From contig NZ_CP097484.1 of assembly GCF_023546765.1 (NCBI RefSeq), forward strand, positions 3,690,001-3,754,000: a stretch of DNA of 64,000 bases. Direction: 5' to 3'. Shown here in pieces: positions 55,417-64,000 of the stretch (position 1 is the first letter of the stretch; every line of letters starts with the position of its first letter). The stretch is from Methylobacterium tardum (GTDB lineage Bacteria > Pseudomonadota > Alphaproteobacteria > Rhizobiales > Beijerinckiaceae). The position numbers and the translations under genes were made by a program. Below the pieces are notes generated by a model. The model made no database searches. It had not been told where the DNA came from and worked only from the letters and a program-made list of their open reading frames with translations.

Positions 55417-57975
55417 TCACAGCCACAGCACTTTCCGCCGCAACTCCTGATCCTCGCGCAGGAGGCGTGATTCACCGGTCCATTGCACGCTGCCGCGCTC
55501 CAGCGCGACCGTGCGGTCGGAGAGCGCGAGGGCGAGGTCGAGGTGATGGTCCACCAGGATGATCGCGATCTCGCGGCGCAGGCGGTCGAAGGCTTCAAAC
55601 AGCTCCTCGGTCACGGCCGGCGACAGGCCCTCGAAGGGCTCGTCGAGGAGGAGGAGCCGCGTATCGCCCGAGAGCGCGCGGGCCACCGCCACCATCTGCT
55701 GCTCGCCCCCGGACAGGCGCGCGGCGTCCACGGTCCAGCGTTCCTTCAGCCGGGGGAAGAACTCCAGCACCCTGTCCTCGTCCCAATGGATGCCGGCGCC
55801 GGTGAGCCGCCGAAGCCGGCCAAGCCCGAGATTCTCCGCGACGCTCATCCCGGCGAACAGCGCCCGGCCCTGCGGCACGTAGCCGATGCCGAGCCGGGCG
55901 ATCCGGTCGGGCGACAGGCCGGCGATGTCCGTGCCGCCGAGCACGATGCGGCCGGCGGCCGGCGGCGCGGTGCCGATCAGCGTCTTGAGCAGCGTCGACT
56001 TGCCGGCGCCGTTTCGGCCGAGCAGGGCCACGACCTCGCCCCGGCGCACCGCGAGGTTCACGCCGTTGAGGATGTGCGACTTGCCGTAGAAGGTATCGAC
56101 GCCCTCCATGGCCAGCAGCGTCTCGGCCTCGGCCGCGCTGGCGCGCGGCTTCGCGGCGATCGCGGCCGTGCCCGAGCCGAGATAGACGGCCTGCACGCGC
56201 GCGTCGTCGCGGGCATCCGCCACCGAGCCGTCGACCAGCACGGCGCCGTCGGCCATGACGGTGACGCGGTCGGCAAGGCGGAACACGCGGTCGATGTCAT
56301 GCTCGACCAGCAGCACCGGGATGTCGGCCGACAACGCCTTGATGAGGTCGCCGACCCGCTCGCGCTCGGCGGCCGCGAGGCCCGCGAGGGGCTCGCCGAG
56401 GAGCAGGACGCGGGGCCGCGTGGCCAGTGCCAGACCCATGTCGAGCAGGCGCTGACCGCCGTAGGACAGGCTGCCGGCTTCCGCCCGCTCGATGCCGGAC
56501 AGGCCGGTCCAGCGCAGCAGCTCGGCCGTGTCGTCGGCGATCTGGCGGATCGCCAGTGCGTCGCGCCAGGGGCTGAAATGCGCCTTGTGCCGTGCCTGGA
56601 CGGCGAGGCGGACATTCTCCTCCACCGACAGGCCGGGGAACAGGTTGGTGATCTGGAACGAGCGGCCGAGACCGGCCCGGGTGATCGCATGCGGCTCGAG
56701 CCCCGCGATCTCGTGGCCGTCGAGGCGGATGCTGCCCGCGCTCGGCCGGAACATGCCGGAGAGCAGGTTGAAGGCCGTGGTCTTGCCGGCCCCGTTCGGG
56801 CCGATCAGGGCGTGGAGCGTCCGGTCGGCCACCGCAAAGGACACGCCGCGCACCGCCGCGACGGGGCCGAAGTTCTTCTTGATGTCGTCGGCGACCAGCA
56901 CCGGCCCGTCGGTGCGGCCCTCCGCGATGAACCTTGCCGGGACGCGGCCCGAGGCGCCGGCGCGGCGGGCCGACATGGCCGCTCCCTCGGTGGGCACGCG
57001 CCGGAACGGCTTCAGCAGCCGCGCCGCGATGCCGACGAGACCATCCGGCGAGAACACGATGAAGGCGACGAACAGCAGGCCGAAATACAGCAGCCAGTCG
57101 GCCGTGTAGATCGACAGGAACTCGCGGAAGAGGATGTAGAACAGCGCGCCGAGCGCCGGCCCGAGGAACGAGCGCATCCCGCCGATCACCACCATGGCGA
57201 GCAGCTCGCCCGAGAAGGCGATGGAGATCGGGTCGGCCGAGGTGAAGCGGTGGCTGTAGGCCGAGAGCGCCCCGGCGAGGCCGGTGATCGTCGCCGAGAT
57301 CACGAAGGCCGCGAGCTTGTAACGGTTGGTGGCATAGCCGAGGAAGCCGGCGCGCTGCTCGTTCTCGCGGATCGCCACCAGGACGGAGCCCATCGGCGAG
57401 CGGCGGAAGCGCCAGAGCGCGACCAGCACCGCGAAGGCGATACCCGACACCGCCGCGTAATAGGCTCCGGGCTCCTGCAGCGCCGCCCAGCGGTGCAGGT
57501 TGCCGATGCCGTTCTCGCCGCCGGTGAGATCCGTCCAGCGGAACGCGATGGCGTAGAGCATCGCCGTGAAGGCGAGCGTCAGGAGCGAGAAGTACACCCC
57601 GCGCCGCCGCAGGATCAGGCCTCCGGCCACCAGGGCGGCCAGCCCGGTGATCGCCAGCGCACCCAGCAGCGGCAGCGCCATGTCGCCGGGGAACAGCCGC
57701 GTCTGGAGGATCGCTACCGCGTAGGCGCCGATTCCGAACCAGGCCCCATGGCCGAAGGAGGTGAGCCCGGTCCAGCCGACCAGGATATTGAGGCCCAGCA
57801 CCGCGAGCGCGAAGATCACCACGTCGGTGGCGGTGATCAGGGTCAGGCCGATCGCGTCGAGGGCGAAGGGCAGGACGATCAGGGGGGCGAGCGCCGCCCA
57901 GAGCTGGCGGCTCTCGCGCAGGATCAGGCCGCGCTGCGGCAGGGCGAGCGGCAGCGGCTCGGCGGTTCCGGACAT
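55417..57975 (-). CDS. LivM-LivG-LivF fusion of a branched-chain-type ABC transporter
   Basis: 852 residues in one uninterrupted frame. A LivM permease (1-335, about ten helices, for example VGWTGLTSFGHGAWFGIGAY), a LivG ATPase (350-600: Walker A GPNGAGKTT near 392, LSYGGQRLL), and a LivF ATPase (615-852: GRNGAGKST near 653, LSGGEQQMVAVARAL, LLLLDEPFEGLSP). The LivG Walker B reads LLLGEPLAG, with Gly527 where Asp is expected. Two-domain LivM-LivG fusions are common; all three in one chain is less so. The export/import partner genes livH and livK follow the normal order. Confidence 0.85.
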   Translation of the reverse strand: MSGTAEPLPLALPQRGLILRESRQLWAALAPLIVLPFALDAIGLTLITATDVVIFALAVLGLNILVGWTGLTSFGHGAWFGIGAYAVAILQTRLFPGDMALPLLGALAITGLAALVAGGLILRRRGVYFSLLTLAFTAMLYAIAFRWTDLTGGENGIGNLHRWAALQEPGAYYAAVSGIAFAVLVALWRFRRSPMGSVLVAIRENEQRAGFLGYATNRYKLAAFVISATITGLAGALSAYSHRFTSADPISIAFSGELLAMVVIGGMRSFLGPALGALFYILFREFLSIYTADWLLYFGLLFVAFIVFSPDGLVGIAARLLKPFRRVPTEGAAMSARRAGASGRVPARFIAEGRTDGPVLVADDIKKNFGPVAAVRGVSFAVADRTLHALIGPNGAGKTTAFNLLSGMFRPSAGSIRLDGHEIAGLEPHAITRAGLGRSFQITNLFPGLSVEENVRLAVQARHKAHFSPWRDALAIRQIADDTAELLRWTGLSGIERAEAGSLSYGGQRLLDMGLALATRPRVLLLGEPLAGLAAAERERVGDLIKALSADIPVLLVEHDIDRVFRLADRVTVMADGAVLVDGSVADARDDARVQAVYLGSGTAAIAAKPRASAAEAETLLAMEGVDTFYGKSHILNGVNLAVRRGEVVALLGRNGAGKSTLLKTLIGTAPPAAGRIVLGGTDIAGLSPDRIARLGIGYVPQGRALFAGMSVAENLGLGRLRRLTGAGIHWDEDRVLEFFPRLKERWTVDAARLSGGEQQMVAVARALSGDTRLLLLDEPFEGLSPAVTEELFEAFDRLRREIAIILVDHHLDLALALSDRTVALERGSVQWTGESRLLREDQELRRKVLWL

Positions 57976-57989
57976 GGGACGCTCTCCGC

Positions 57990-58865
57990 TCACTCGAACC
58001 GGGCGATGTGCTCGCCGAACAAGCCGCGCGGGCGCAGCAGCAGGACCAGCACCATGAGACCGTAGACGGCAGCTTCGGTGGCCGGCGGGTAGGCGTAGGC
58101 GGTGAGGCCCCGGACCACGCCGACGATCAGGGCGGCGAGCACCACCCCCCAGAACGACCCGAGGCCGCCGATCACCACCACCACGAAGGCGAAGGTGAGG
58201 ATCTCGGCGCCCATGGCTGGATGGACGCCGGTGACCGGGGCCATCATGGTCCCGGCCAGCGCCGCGAGCCCGACCGCGATCGTCACCACCGCGGTCATGT
58301 ACGGACGGAGTGAGATGCCCAGCGCCGCGACCATGTCGGGGTTCTGCACGCCCGCCCGGACTACGCGCCCGAAGCTGGTCCGCGTGAGGAGAAGCCACAG
58401 ACCGGCGACGCAGGCGAGCGCCACGACGAGGATCGAGAGCCGGTAGCGCGAGTAGATCAGGTCGCCGATGAAGACCTGCCCGCGCAGCCACAGCGGGATC
58501 CCGAACGGCACCGGCGCCGCCCCGAAGGCCATGCGCAGGGCCTGCTCGGCCACCATGGCGAGCCCGAAGGTGAGGAGCAGGCCGAGCGTCGGGTCGCCGC
58601 GGTAGAAGCGCCGCAGCAGGAAGCGCTCGATCAGCAGGCCGAGCACGCCGACGACCAACGGCGAGGCGACGAGGGCGCCGCCGAAGCCGATCGTCGGCGT
58701 CAGCAACACGGTCAGGTAGGCGCCGATGGCGTAGAAGGCGCCATGGGCGAGGTTCACGATCCCGCCGAGGCTGAAGATCAGCGACAGGCCGAGCGCGATC
58801 AGCAGGTATTGCACGCCGATCAGCAGGCCGTTGAGCACCTGCTCCAGGATGAAGACGAGCTGCAT
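57990..58865 (-). CDS. LivH-like ABC transporter permease
   Basis: 291 residues, eight or nine helices. Family-typical LNGLLIGVQYLLIALGLSLI, GGIVNLAHGAFYAIGAYL, and ATEAAVYGLMVLVLLLRPRG at the end. It pairs with the LivM domain of the downstream fusion protein to form the membrane channel. Confidence 0.88.
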   Translation of the reverse strand: MQLVFILEQVLNGLLIGVQYLLIALGLSLIFSLGGIVNLAHGAFYAIGAYLTVLLTPTIGFGGALVASPLVVGVLGLLIERFLLRRFYRGDPTLGLLLTFGLAMVAEQALRMAFGAAPVPFGIPLWLRGQVFIGDLIYSRYRLSILVVALACVAGLWLLLTRTSFGRVVRAGVQNPDMVAALGISLRPYMTAVVTIAVGLAALAGTMMAPVTGVHPAMGAEILTFAFVVVVIGGLGSFWGVVLAALIVGVVRGLTAYAYPPATEAAVYGLMVLVLLLRPRGLFGEHIARFE

Positions 58866-58872
58866 GGACGCC

Positions 58873-60131
58873 TCACGCCGGGAAGGTGCAGGCGTTCTCG
58901 TCGCGGGTCGTGGCGAGCACTTCCAGGCTCTCGCCCGGTCCCGGCAGCGGACCGGTCGAGGAGAAGATGTCGTAGGGGTTCTTGACCTGATCCGCCGGCA
59001 GGGCGGTGATCGCGAACATCTCCTGCATCAGCTCGTGATCCCAGGGGCGGAAATAACCCTCGCGAACCTTGGCGATGTCGAACTTGGCGCCCGATTCGAG
59101 GTGCTCCACGACCTTGATTGATTCGGTCGATTTCAGCTCGTTCATCGACTGGGCGACGATCTTCATCGCCGTGTAGTCGCCCCAGCCCTGGTTCTCCGGC
59201 GGCTTCTTGTATTTGGCCTTGAAGGCCGCCACGAATTTCTTGGCCGAGGGCGAGTCGATCTGGTGGTGCCAGATCACCGGCCACGTGCCGAGGAAGTTGC
59301 CGGGCCCGGCGCCCCAGGCAAGCGCCGTGTCGAAGCCGAAGCCGGCGACCGGGAACGGCAGGCCGAACTCGCTGAACTGCTTGAGGAAGTTGGTGATCTG
59401 CGCGCCCGCGAGGTTGCAGATTACGAGGTCCGGTTTGGCCTGACGGAGCTTCAGCAGGAAGGGCGAGAAGTCGGTCAGCTCGGTGGGGATCAGGTCCTCG
59501 CCGACGACGGTCGCGTCGTGGGCCGCAAAGTATTTCTTGGCCTGCTTCAGCAGATCGTGCCCGAAGGCGTAGTCGGCGGTGAGCGCGTAGACCTTCCGGC
59601 CCTTGATCAGCCCCCGGTCGAGGAGCGCGCGGCCGCAGGCGCGCACCATCATGGTGTTCTGCGATTCGACGTGGAACATGAAGCGCTTGCAGTCGGAGCC
59701 GCGCAGCGCGTCCGAGTTGGCGCCGGTGTTGATGAACAGGATCTTCTCGCGCTGGGCCACCTGGCTGATCGCCAGCGCCGAGGCGGAGTTGATCTCGCCG
59801 ACGAGGCACGCCACGCGGTCACGCTGGACCATGCGCTCGGCCTTGGCCGAGGCGGTCTGCGGATTGACGCTGTCTTCCGAGAGCAGCTCGACCTTCCGGC
59901 CGGCGATGCCGCCCGCGGCGTTGATCTCCTCGACCGCCAGCTGGGCGGCCTGAACGGCGAACTCGCCGAGCGGCCCGAGGAAGCCGGTGCGCGGTGTCAG
60001 GTGACCGATGCGGATGACGTCGGATTGGCCCTGGGACAGCGCCGGGCTCGCCAGGGCCGGCGCGAGGAGAGCCGCGCCACCGGCTCTGAGAAGGCTGCGG
60101 CGAGAAAAGGAATCCCGAACCGGTCCGTCAT
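58873..60131 (-). CDS. LivK-like substrate-binding protein, TAT signal, 5' frame disruption
   Basis: About 420 residues. TAT signal SRRSLLRAGGAALLAPALAS, then a Leu/Ile/Val-binding fold (IRIGHLTPRTGFLGPLGEFA, VEEINAAGGIAGRKVELLSE, VYALTADYAFGHDLLKQAKK). No good start lies in the frame of the mature protein: the longest form uses a GTG at 60207 inside a palindrome. An ATG at 60131 with GGGAG seven bases before it would give MTDRFRDSFSRRSLL if one C is missing near 60117, and that start is chosen. The ligand is unknown; the neighbouring genes suggest an organic acid. Confidence 0.78.
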
Positions 60132-60198
60132 CGTTCCGCTCCCGTACGTTTCCTCCAGCCGGGCTTTTTTGATGGGCTCTACCGGCCCTCACCCAAAC

Positions 60199-60208
60199 TG
60201 TGATCACA
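60199..60208. promoter_or_regulatory. palindromic operator candidate for GntR regulator
   Basis: TGTGATCACA is a perfect 10-base palindrome, partly repeated as GATCAC eight bases away, in the divergent gap between livK and the GntR gene. FCD-type GntR regulators use short palindromes of this kind. Confidence 0.45.
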
Positions 60209-60250
60209 GATCACTAGCGCGATAGTGCCGGTTCCGTCTAGTGTCGGCAC

Positions 60251-60964
60251 ATGAGTTCCATTTCGGCACTGGCCGAACTTCCACAGCTCGAGCGGCGGAC
60301 CCTGTCCGACACGGTCTACGAGGCACTCTCGGACCTGCTCGCCTCCGGCCGGCTGGCGCCGGGAGACCGGCTGTCCCTGCGCCAGAGCGCGGCGGCACTC
60401 GGGGTTTCGGTGATGCCGGTGCGCGAGGCGGTGAGCCGTCTGGCGGCCGACGGCGTGCTGGAGGTGGCGCCGAACCGGGTCATCCGGGTGCCGGTCATGA
60501 GCGCCGCGGCCTTCCGGGCGCTGGCCGAGACCCGCATCGCCGTCGAGGGCATCGCCGTGGCGCGCGCCGCGGAGCGGCGCTCGGCCGGCGAGCTCGCGGC
60601 GATCCGGCAGGCCGAGGCGGCGTTCCGGATGGAGGCCGAGGCCGCGCATCCGGACCGAACCCGCGCTGTCCAGCTCAACCGCGTCCTGCACTTCGCGATC
60701 TACGGTGCCTGCGGCCTCGCACCGCTGCAAGAGATCATCGCCCGGCTCTGGCTGAAGGCCGGCCCGGTGATCAACCTCGATCTGCGTGCCCATCCGGAAC
60801 GGCTGCTCCAGGGCTTCGCGCTCCGGCGGCACGCCGAGGCTCTGGCGGCCATCGAGATTCGCGACGGCGCCGCGGCCTCGGCCGCCATCGCGGCGGATAT
60901 CCGCGAGGCCGCCGACTTCATCCTGTCACGCGGCGGATTGCGAGACCATCAGGGAGAGGAGTGA
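60251..60964 (+). CDS. GntR-family (FCD) transcriptional regulator
   Basis: 237 residues. N-terminal winged helix (RRTLSDTVYEALSDLLASGR, RQSAAALGVSVMPVREAVSR) and FCD effector domain, with metal-binding-type positions in LNRVLHFAIYGACG and RRHAEALAAIEIRD. Divergent from the transporter operon and directly upstream of an SDR. It probably controls the whole catabolic cluster, with an organic acid as effector. Confidence 0.87.
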   Translation: MSSISALAELPQLERRTLSDTVYEALSDLLASGRLAPGDRLSLRQSAAALGVSVMPVREAVSRLAADGVLEVAPNRVIRVPVMSAAAFRALAETRIAVEGIAVARAAERRSAGELAAIRQAEAAFRMEAEAAHPDRTRAVQLNRVLHFAIYGACGLAPLQEIIARLWLKAGPVINLDLRAHPERLLQGFALRRHAEALAAIEIRDGAAASAAIAADIREAADFILSRGGLRDHQGEE

Positions 60965-60966
60965 CC

Positions 60967-61734
60967 ATGGATCTGGGGATTGCCGGCCTGCGCGTCCTGG
61001 TGACGGCGGGCGCTGCCGGAATCGGGCGCGGGATCGCCGACGCCTTCCAGGAAGAGGGCGCACGCGTCTTCGCGTGCGACATCGACGCGGAGGCTCTGAA
61101 CGGCCTGCCGGACGCGGTCGGCCGCACGCGGACCGACGTGGCCGATCGCGACGCGGTGGCCGCGATGATGGATCAGGCCGTCGACTTCCTCGGAGGCCTG
61201 GACGTGCTGGTCAACAATGCCGGCATCGCCGGGCCGACCGGACGGGTCGAGGAGATCGCTCCCGAGGAGTGGGACCGGTGCCTGACGGTCTGCCTGACGA
61301 GCCAGTTCAACTGCGCGCGCCTCGCGGTGCCGCATCTCCGGCAGAGCGCGAACGCCTCGATCGTCAACCTGTCCTCGGCCGCGGGGAAATTTGGCTTCGC
61401 CCTGCGGAGCCCGTACGCGGCGGCCAAGTGGGGGGTCATCGGCTTCACCAAATCGCTCGCGATCGAGCTCGGCAGCGCCGGAATCCGGGTGAACGCGATC
61501 CTGCCCGGGCTCGTCGCCGGCGACCGCCAGCGGCGGGTGCTCGAATCGAAGGCGCAGCAGCAGGGCACGAGCTTCGACGAGATGGAAGCGCGCGCTTTCT
61601 CGTTCGTGTCCGTCAAGGAATACGTCACCGCGCGGCAGCTCGCCGACCAGATTCTGCTGCTCTGCTCACCTCGCGGCCGGACCATCTCGGGTCAGGCGAT
61701 CTCGATCGACGGTGACACGCGGATGCTGTCCTGA
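60967..61734 (+). CDS. short-chain dehydrogenase/reductase
   Basis: 255 residues. [18 protein letters not shown] nucleotide loop, NNAGIAG, catalytic Ser in [18 protein letters not shown], and [13 protein letters not shown] at the end. It starts two bases after the GntR stop, so the two are co-transcribed. It likely oxidises or reduces an intermediate between the transporter substrate and the dehydratase. Confidence 0.85.
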   Translation: MDLGIAGLRVLVTAGAAGIGRGIADAFQEEGARVFACDIDAEALNGLPDAVGRTRTDVADRDAVAAMMDQAVDFLGGLDVLVNNAGIAGPTGRVEEIAPEEWDRCLTVCLTSQFNCARLAVPHLRQSANASIVNLSSAAGKFGFALRSPYAAAKWGVIGFTKSLAIELGSAGIRVNAILPGLVAGDRQRRVLESKAQQQGTSFDEMEARAFSFVSVKEYVTARQLADQILLLCSPRGRTISGQAISIDGDTRMLS

Positions 61735-61874
61735 AATCAACCCAGCCGAGACGGTGCTGCGAAGTTCGTCGCGGCAGAGTAGATATCCTCGAAACTGAGA
61801 CGGCGAAGGCTGCGGCGCGTTCGGGTGACCGGAGCCTCTCTGCCGGCGACACCCGCCGATGCGAGGGACTGACC

Positions 61875-63681
61875 ATGAGCGACAAACGCCGGATCACGCC
61901 CGCCGAACTGCGCTCGAAGGCGTGGTTCGACAATCCGCACAACCCGGGGATGACGGCGCTCTACCTTGAGCGCTACCTGAACTACGGGCTGACGCCGGAA
62001 GAGCTCCGCTCCGGCAAGCCGCTGATCGGCATCGCCCAGACCGGCTCGGACCTGTCTCCGTGCAACCGCCACCACATCGAACTCGCCAAGCGAGTGCGGG
62101 AGGGCATCACGGCGGCGGGCGGCGTCGCCTTCGAGTTCCCCTGCCACCCGATCCAGGAGACCGGGAAGCGGCCGACCGCATCCCTCGACCGCAACCTCGC
62201 CTACCTATCGCTGGTCGAGGTGCTGTACGGCTATCCCCTCGACGGCGTCGTACTGCTCACCGGTTGCGACAAGACCATGCCGGCCTGCCTGATGGCCGCC
62301 GCCACCGTGAATATCCCGGCGATCTCGCTCAATGTCGGGCCGATGCTCAACGGCTACTTCCACAAGGAGCTGACCGGCTCGGGCACCATCGTCTGGAAGG
62401 CCCGCGAGCGCCACGCCGCCGGCGATATCGACTTCCAGCAGTTCATGGACATCGTCGGCTCGTCGGCGCCCTCCACCGGCCATTGCAACACGATGGGCAC
62501 GGCCTCGACCATGAATGCGCTGGCCGAGGCGCTCGGTCTCGCCCTGCCGGGCTCCGCGGCGATCCCGGCGCCGTACCGGGAGCGCGGCCAGGCGGCCTAC
62601 GCCACCGGTCAGAGGATCGCCGAGATGGTCTGGGAGGACCTGAAGCCCTCCGACATCCTGACCCGGGAGGCGTTCGAGAACGCCATCGTGGCCAATGCCG
62701 CGATCGGCGGCTCGACCAACGCGCCGATCCACATCAACGCCATCGCCAAGCACATCGGCGTTCCCTTGACCTGCGACGACTGGGAGCGGGTCGGCTTCGA
62801 GATCCCGCTGCTCGCCGACATGCAGCCGGCCGGCCGCTGGCTCGGCGAGGAATACTTCCGTGCGGGTGGCCTGCCCGCCGTGTTCGCCGAGCTGATCGAA
62901 GCCGGGAAGGTCCACGAGGGCGTCCTGACCTGCAACGGCCGCACCGTCGGCGAGAACTACCGCGGCCGGCACAGCTGGAACCGCGACGTGATCCGCGCCT
63001 ACGGCGAGCCGCTGATGGAACGCGCCGGCTTCCTCAACCTCAAGGGCAGCCTGTTCGACTCGGCGATCATGAAGACCTGCGTGATCTCCGAGGAATTCGC
63101 CGCCCGCTATCTGCGCAATCCCGCCGACCCGATGGCCTTCGAGGGCCGGGTGGTCGTGTTCGACGGGCCTGAGGACTACCACACCCGCATCGACGATCCC
63201 GCCCTCGACATCGACGAGAACACCATCCTGATCATGCGGGGCGCCGGCCCGATCGGCTATCCGGGTGCCGCCGAGGTGGTGAACATGCAGCCGCCCGGCT
63301 CGCTGATCCGGCGCGGCGTCACCTCCCTGCCCTGCATCGGCGACGGGCGCCAATCCGGCACCTCCGGCACGCCCGCCATCCTCAACGCCTCGCCGGAGGC
63401 CGCAGCCGGCGGTGGATTGGCGTTGCTGCAGAGCGGTGACCGCATCCGCGTCGATCTCAACCGGCGCAGCGCCGACATCCTGCTCCCGCCCGAGGAGCTG
63501 GAGCGGCGGCGGGCGGACCTCGGCGAGTCGCCGCGGTTTCCCCTACCCGGCCACCCAGACGCCCTGGCAGGAGATCTACCGCGATCAGGTGGATCAGCTC
63601 GACCAGGGCATGGTGCTCAAGGGCGCGGTGAAATTCCAGAAGGTCGCACAGGCCTCCGGCGTGCCGCGGGACAACCACTGA
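61875..63681 (+). CDS. IlvD/Edd-family sugar-acid dehydratase (L-arabinonate dehydratase type), frameshifted near 3' end
   Basis: About 602 codons. Fe-S cysteines in [15 protein letters not shown] and [20 protein letters not shown], plus [16 protein letters not shown] and [18 protein letters not shown]. This subgroup dehydrates pentonates and related aldonic acids. The frame is intact to about 63530; one extra base there moves the family-typical end ([32 protein letters not shown]) into another frame, ending at 63681. It lies 140 bases after the SDR. Confidence 0.85.
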
Positions 63682-63796
63682 TCCGGCCCCGTCCCGCGCC
63701 GGAAGCGCGCAGCGCGCGCGAGGCGATTTCCGAACCTGTGAATTTTGAATACAATCCCCCTTCGGTGGTCCCGGACCACCGCGGGAGGATTGGGAC

Positions 63797-64000
63797 GTGA
63801 ACGGATCAGGGGCGCAGATCGCCACGGCGCCGCGGGCAGCGGCGCGCCTGGATGCCGGCTTGGCGCGCAGGCTTGCGGAGCAGCTGCAGGGGGAGGCGCG
63901 CTTCGACGCCTTCACGCGCGGTCGCTACAGCACCGACGCGTCGATCTACCAGATCATGCCGGCCGGCGTGGTGCTGCCCCGCTCGGCCGCCGACATTGCC
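63797..64000 (+). CDS. FAD-linked oxidase, D-lactate dehydrogenase/YdiJ type (3' truncated by window)
   Basis: The first 68 codons from a GTG with GGGAGGA upstream. [20 protein letters not shown] and [11 protein letters not shown] match the start of large FAD/Fe-S oxidoreductases acting on D-2-hydroxy acids. It runs off the right edge. As part of the dehydratase cluster it may oxidise a hydroxy-acid intermediate. Confidence 0.75.
   Translation, partial: MNGSGAQIATAPRAAARLDAGLARRLAEQLQGEARFDAFTRGRYSTDASIYQIMPAGVVLPRSAADIA

Noticed and set aside
55483..58065. 860-codon plus-strand open frame
   Set aside because: It is antisense to the Liv fusion gene, which has complete ABC motifs.
1..64000. 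CRISPR arrays and tRNA genes
   Set aside because: No regularly spaced direct repeats and no convincing cloverleaf were found when reading both strands; a dedicated scan would be more sensitive.

Overview
The window is GC-rich chromosomal DNA of an alphaproteobacterium, most like Methylobacterium/Methylorubrum. This is inferred from the HWE-type and PAS-rich histidine kinases, the Rhizobiales-type palindromic repeat, the TAT-exported molybdoenzymes and overall gene style; no 16S or other marker gene is present. No tRNA, rRNA or CRISPR array was seen.

Region 1 (1-9.0 kb) looks like an accessory, defence-like island. Two plus-strand genes encode an AddAB-type helicase/nuclease pair. Converging on them is a minus-strand operon of a small helical protein, a ubiquitin-style E2-E1 fusion and a JAB/JAMM isopeptidase. 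A divergent WYL-domain regulator (CapW/BrxR-like) is separated from the operon by a palindromic operator candidate. No CD-NTase and no obvious ubiquitin-like protein is visible, so it is not a standard CBASS locus. Region 2 (9.0-10.6 kb) is a graveyard: a decayed ynfA, a metal P-type ATPase remnant with in-frame stops, and the first codons of an IS110 transposase.

Region 3 (10.6-28.7 kb) is dominated by two-component signalling: a LOV-domain HWE kinase with its receiver, two paralogous hybrid kinases (one fused in frame to a VOC domain), a kinase-receiver fusion next to a receiver-kinase, and a broken Crp/kinase chimera. Between them lie an SDR, Dps, a molybdopterin oxidoreductase with its cytochrome b, and a tiny Met/Lys/Arg-rich exported protein.

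Region 4 (28.9-36.4 kb, minus strand) looks like periplasmic sugar or sugar-acid oxidation: GMC dehydrogenase, subunit 3, membrane protein, enolase-superfamily dehydratase, ThDP enzyme and SMP-30 lactonase. Region 5 (37-48.6 kb) is a sulfite-oxidation regulon: an ECF sigma/anti-sigma pair, LysR, SorA and SorB, a second sulfite-oxidase-family protein, two beta-propellers, DUF305, a Y-X4-D-repeat protein and a YeiH exporter. Four promoters in it share GGAATWRA-N12-GCATC, probably the ECF recognition sequence. Region 6 (48.7-53.4 kb) holds housekeeping and remnant genes. Region 7 (53.4-64 kb) is a catabolic cluster: BKACE, a lambda-crystallin-type dehydrogenase, a branched-chain-type ABC transporter with LivM-LivG-LivF in one chain, a GntR regulator, an SDR, an IlvD/Edd dehydratase and the start of an FAD-linked oxidase.

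About a dozen single-base frame disruptions are spread over unrelated genes, several in homopolymers and two as compensating pairs. They may be consensus errors, so frameshifted genes that are otherwise well conserved are listed as CDS and only clearly decayed ones as pseudogenes.
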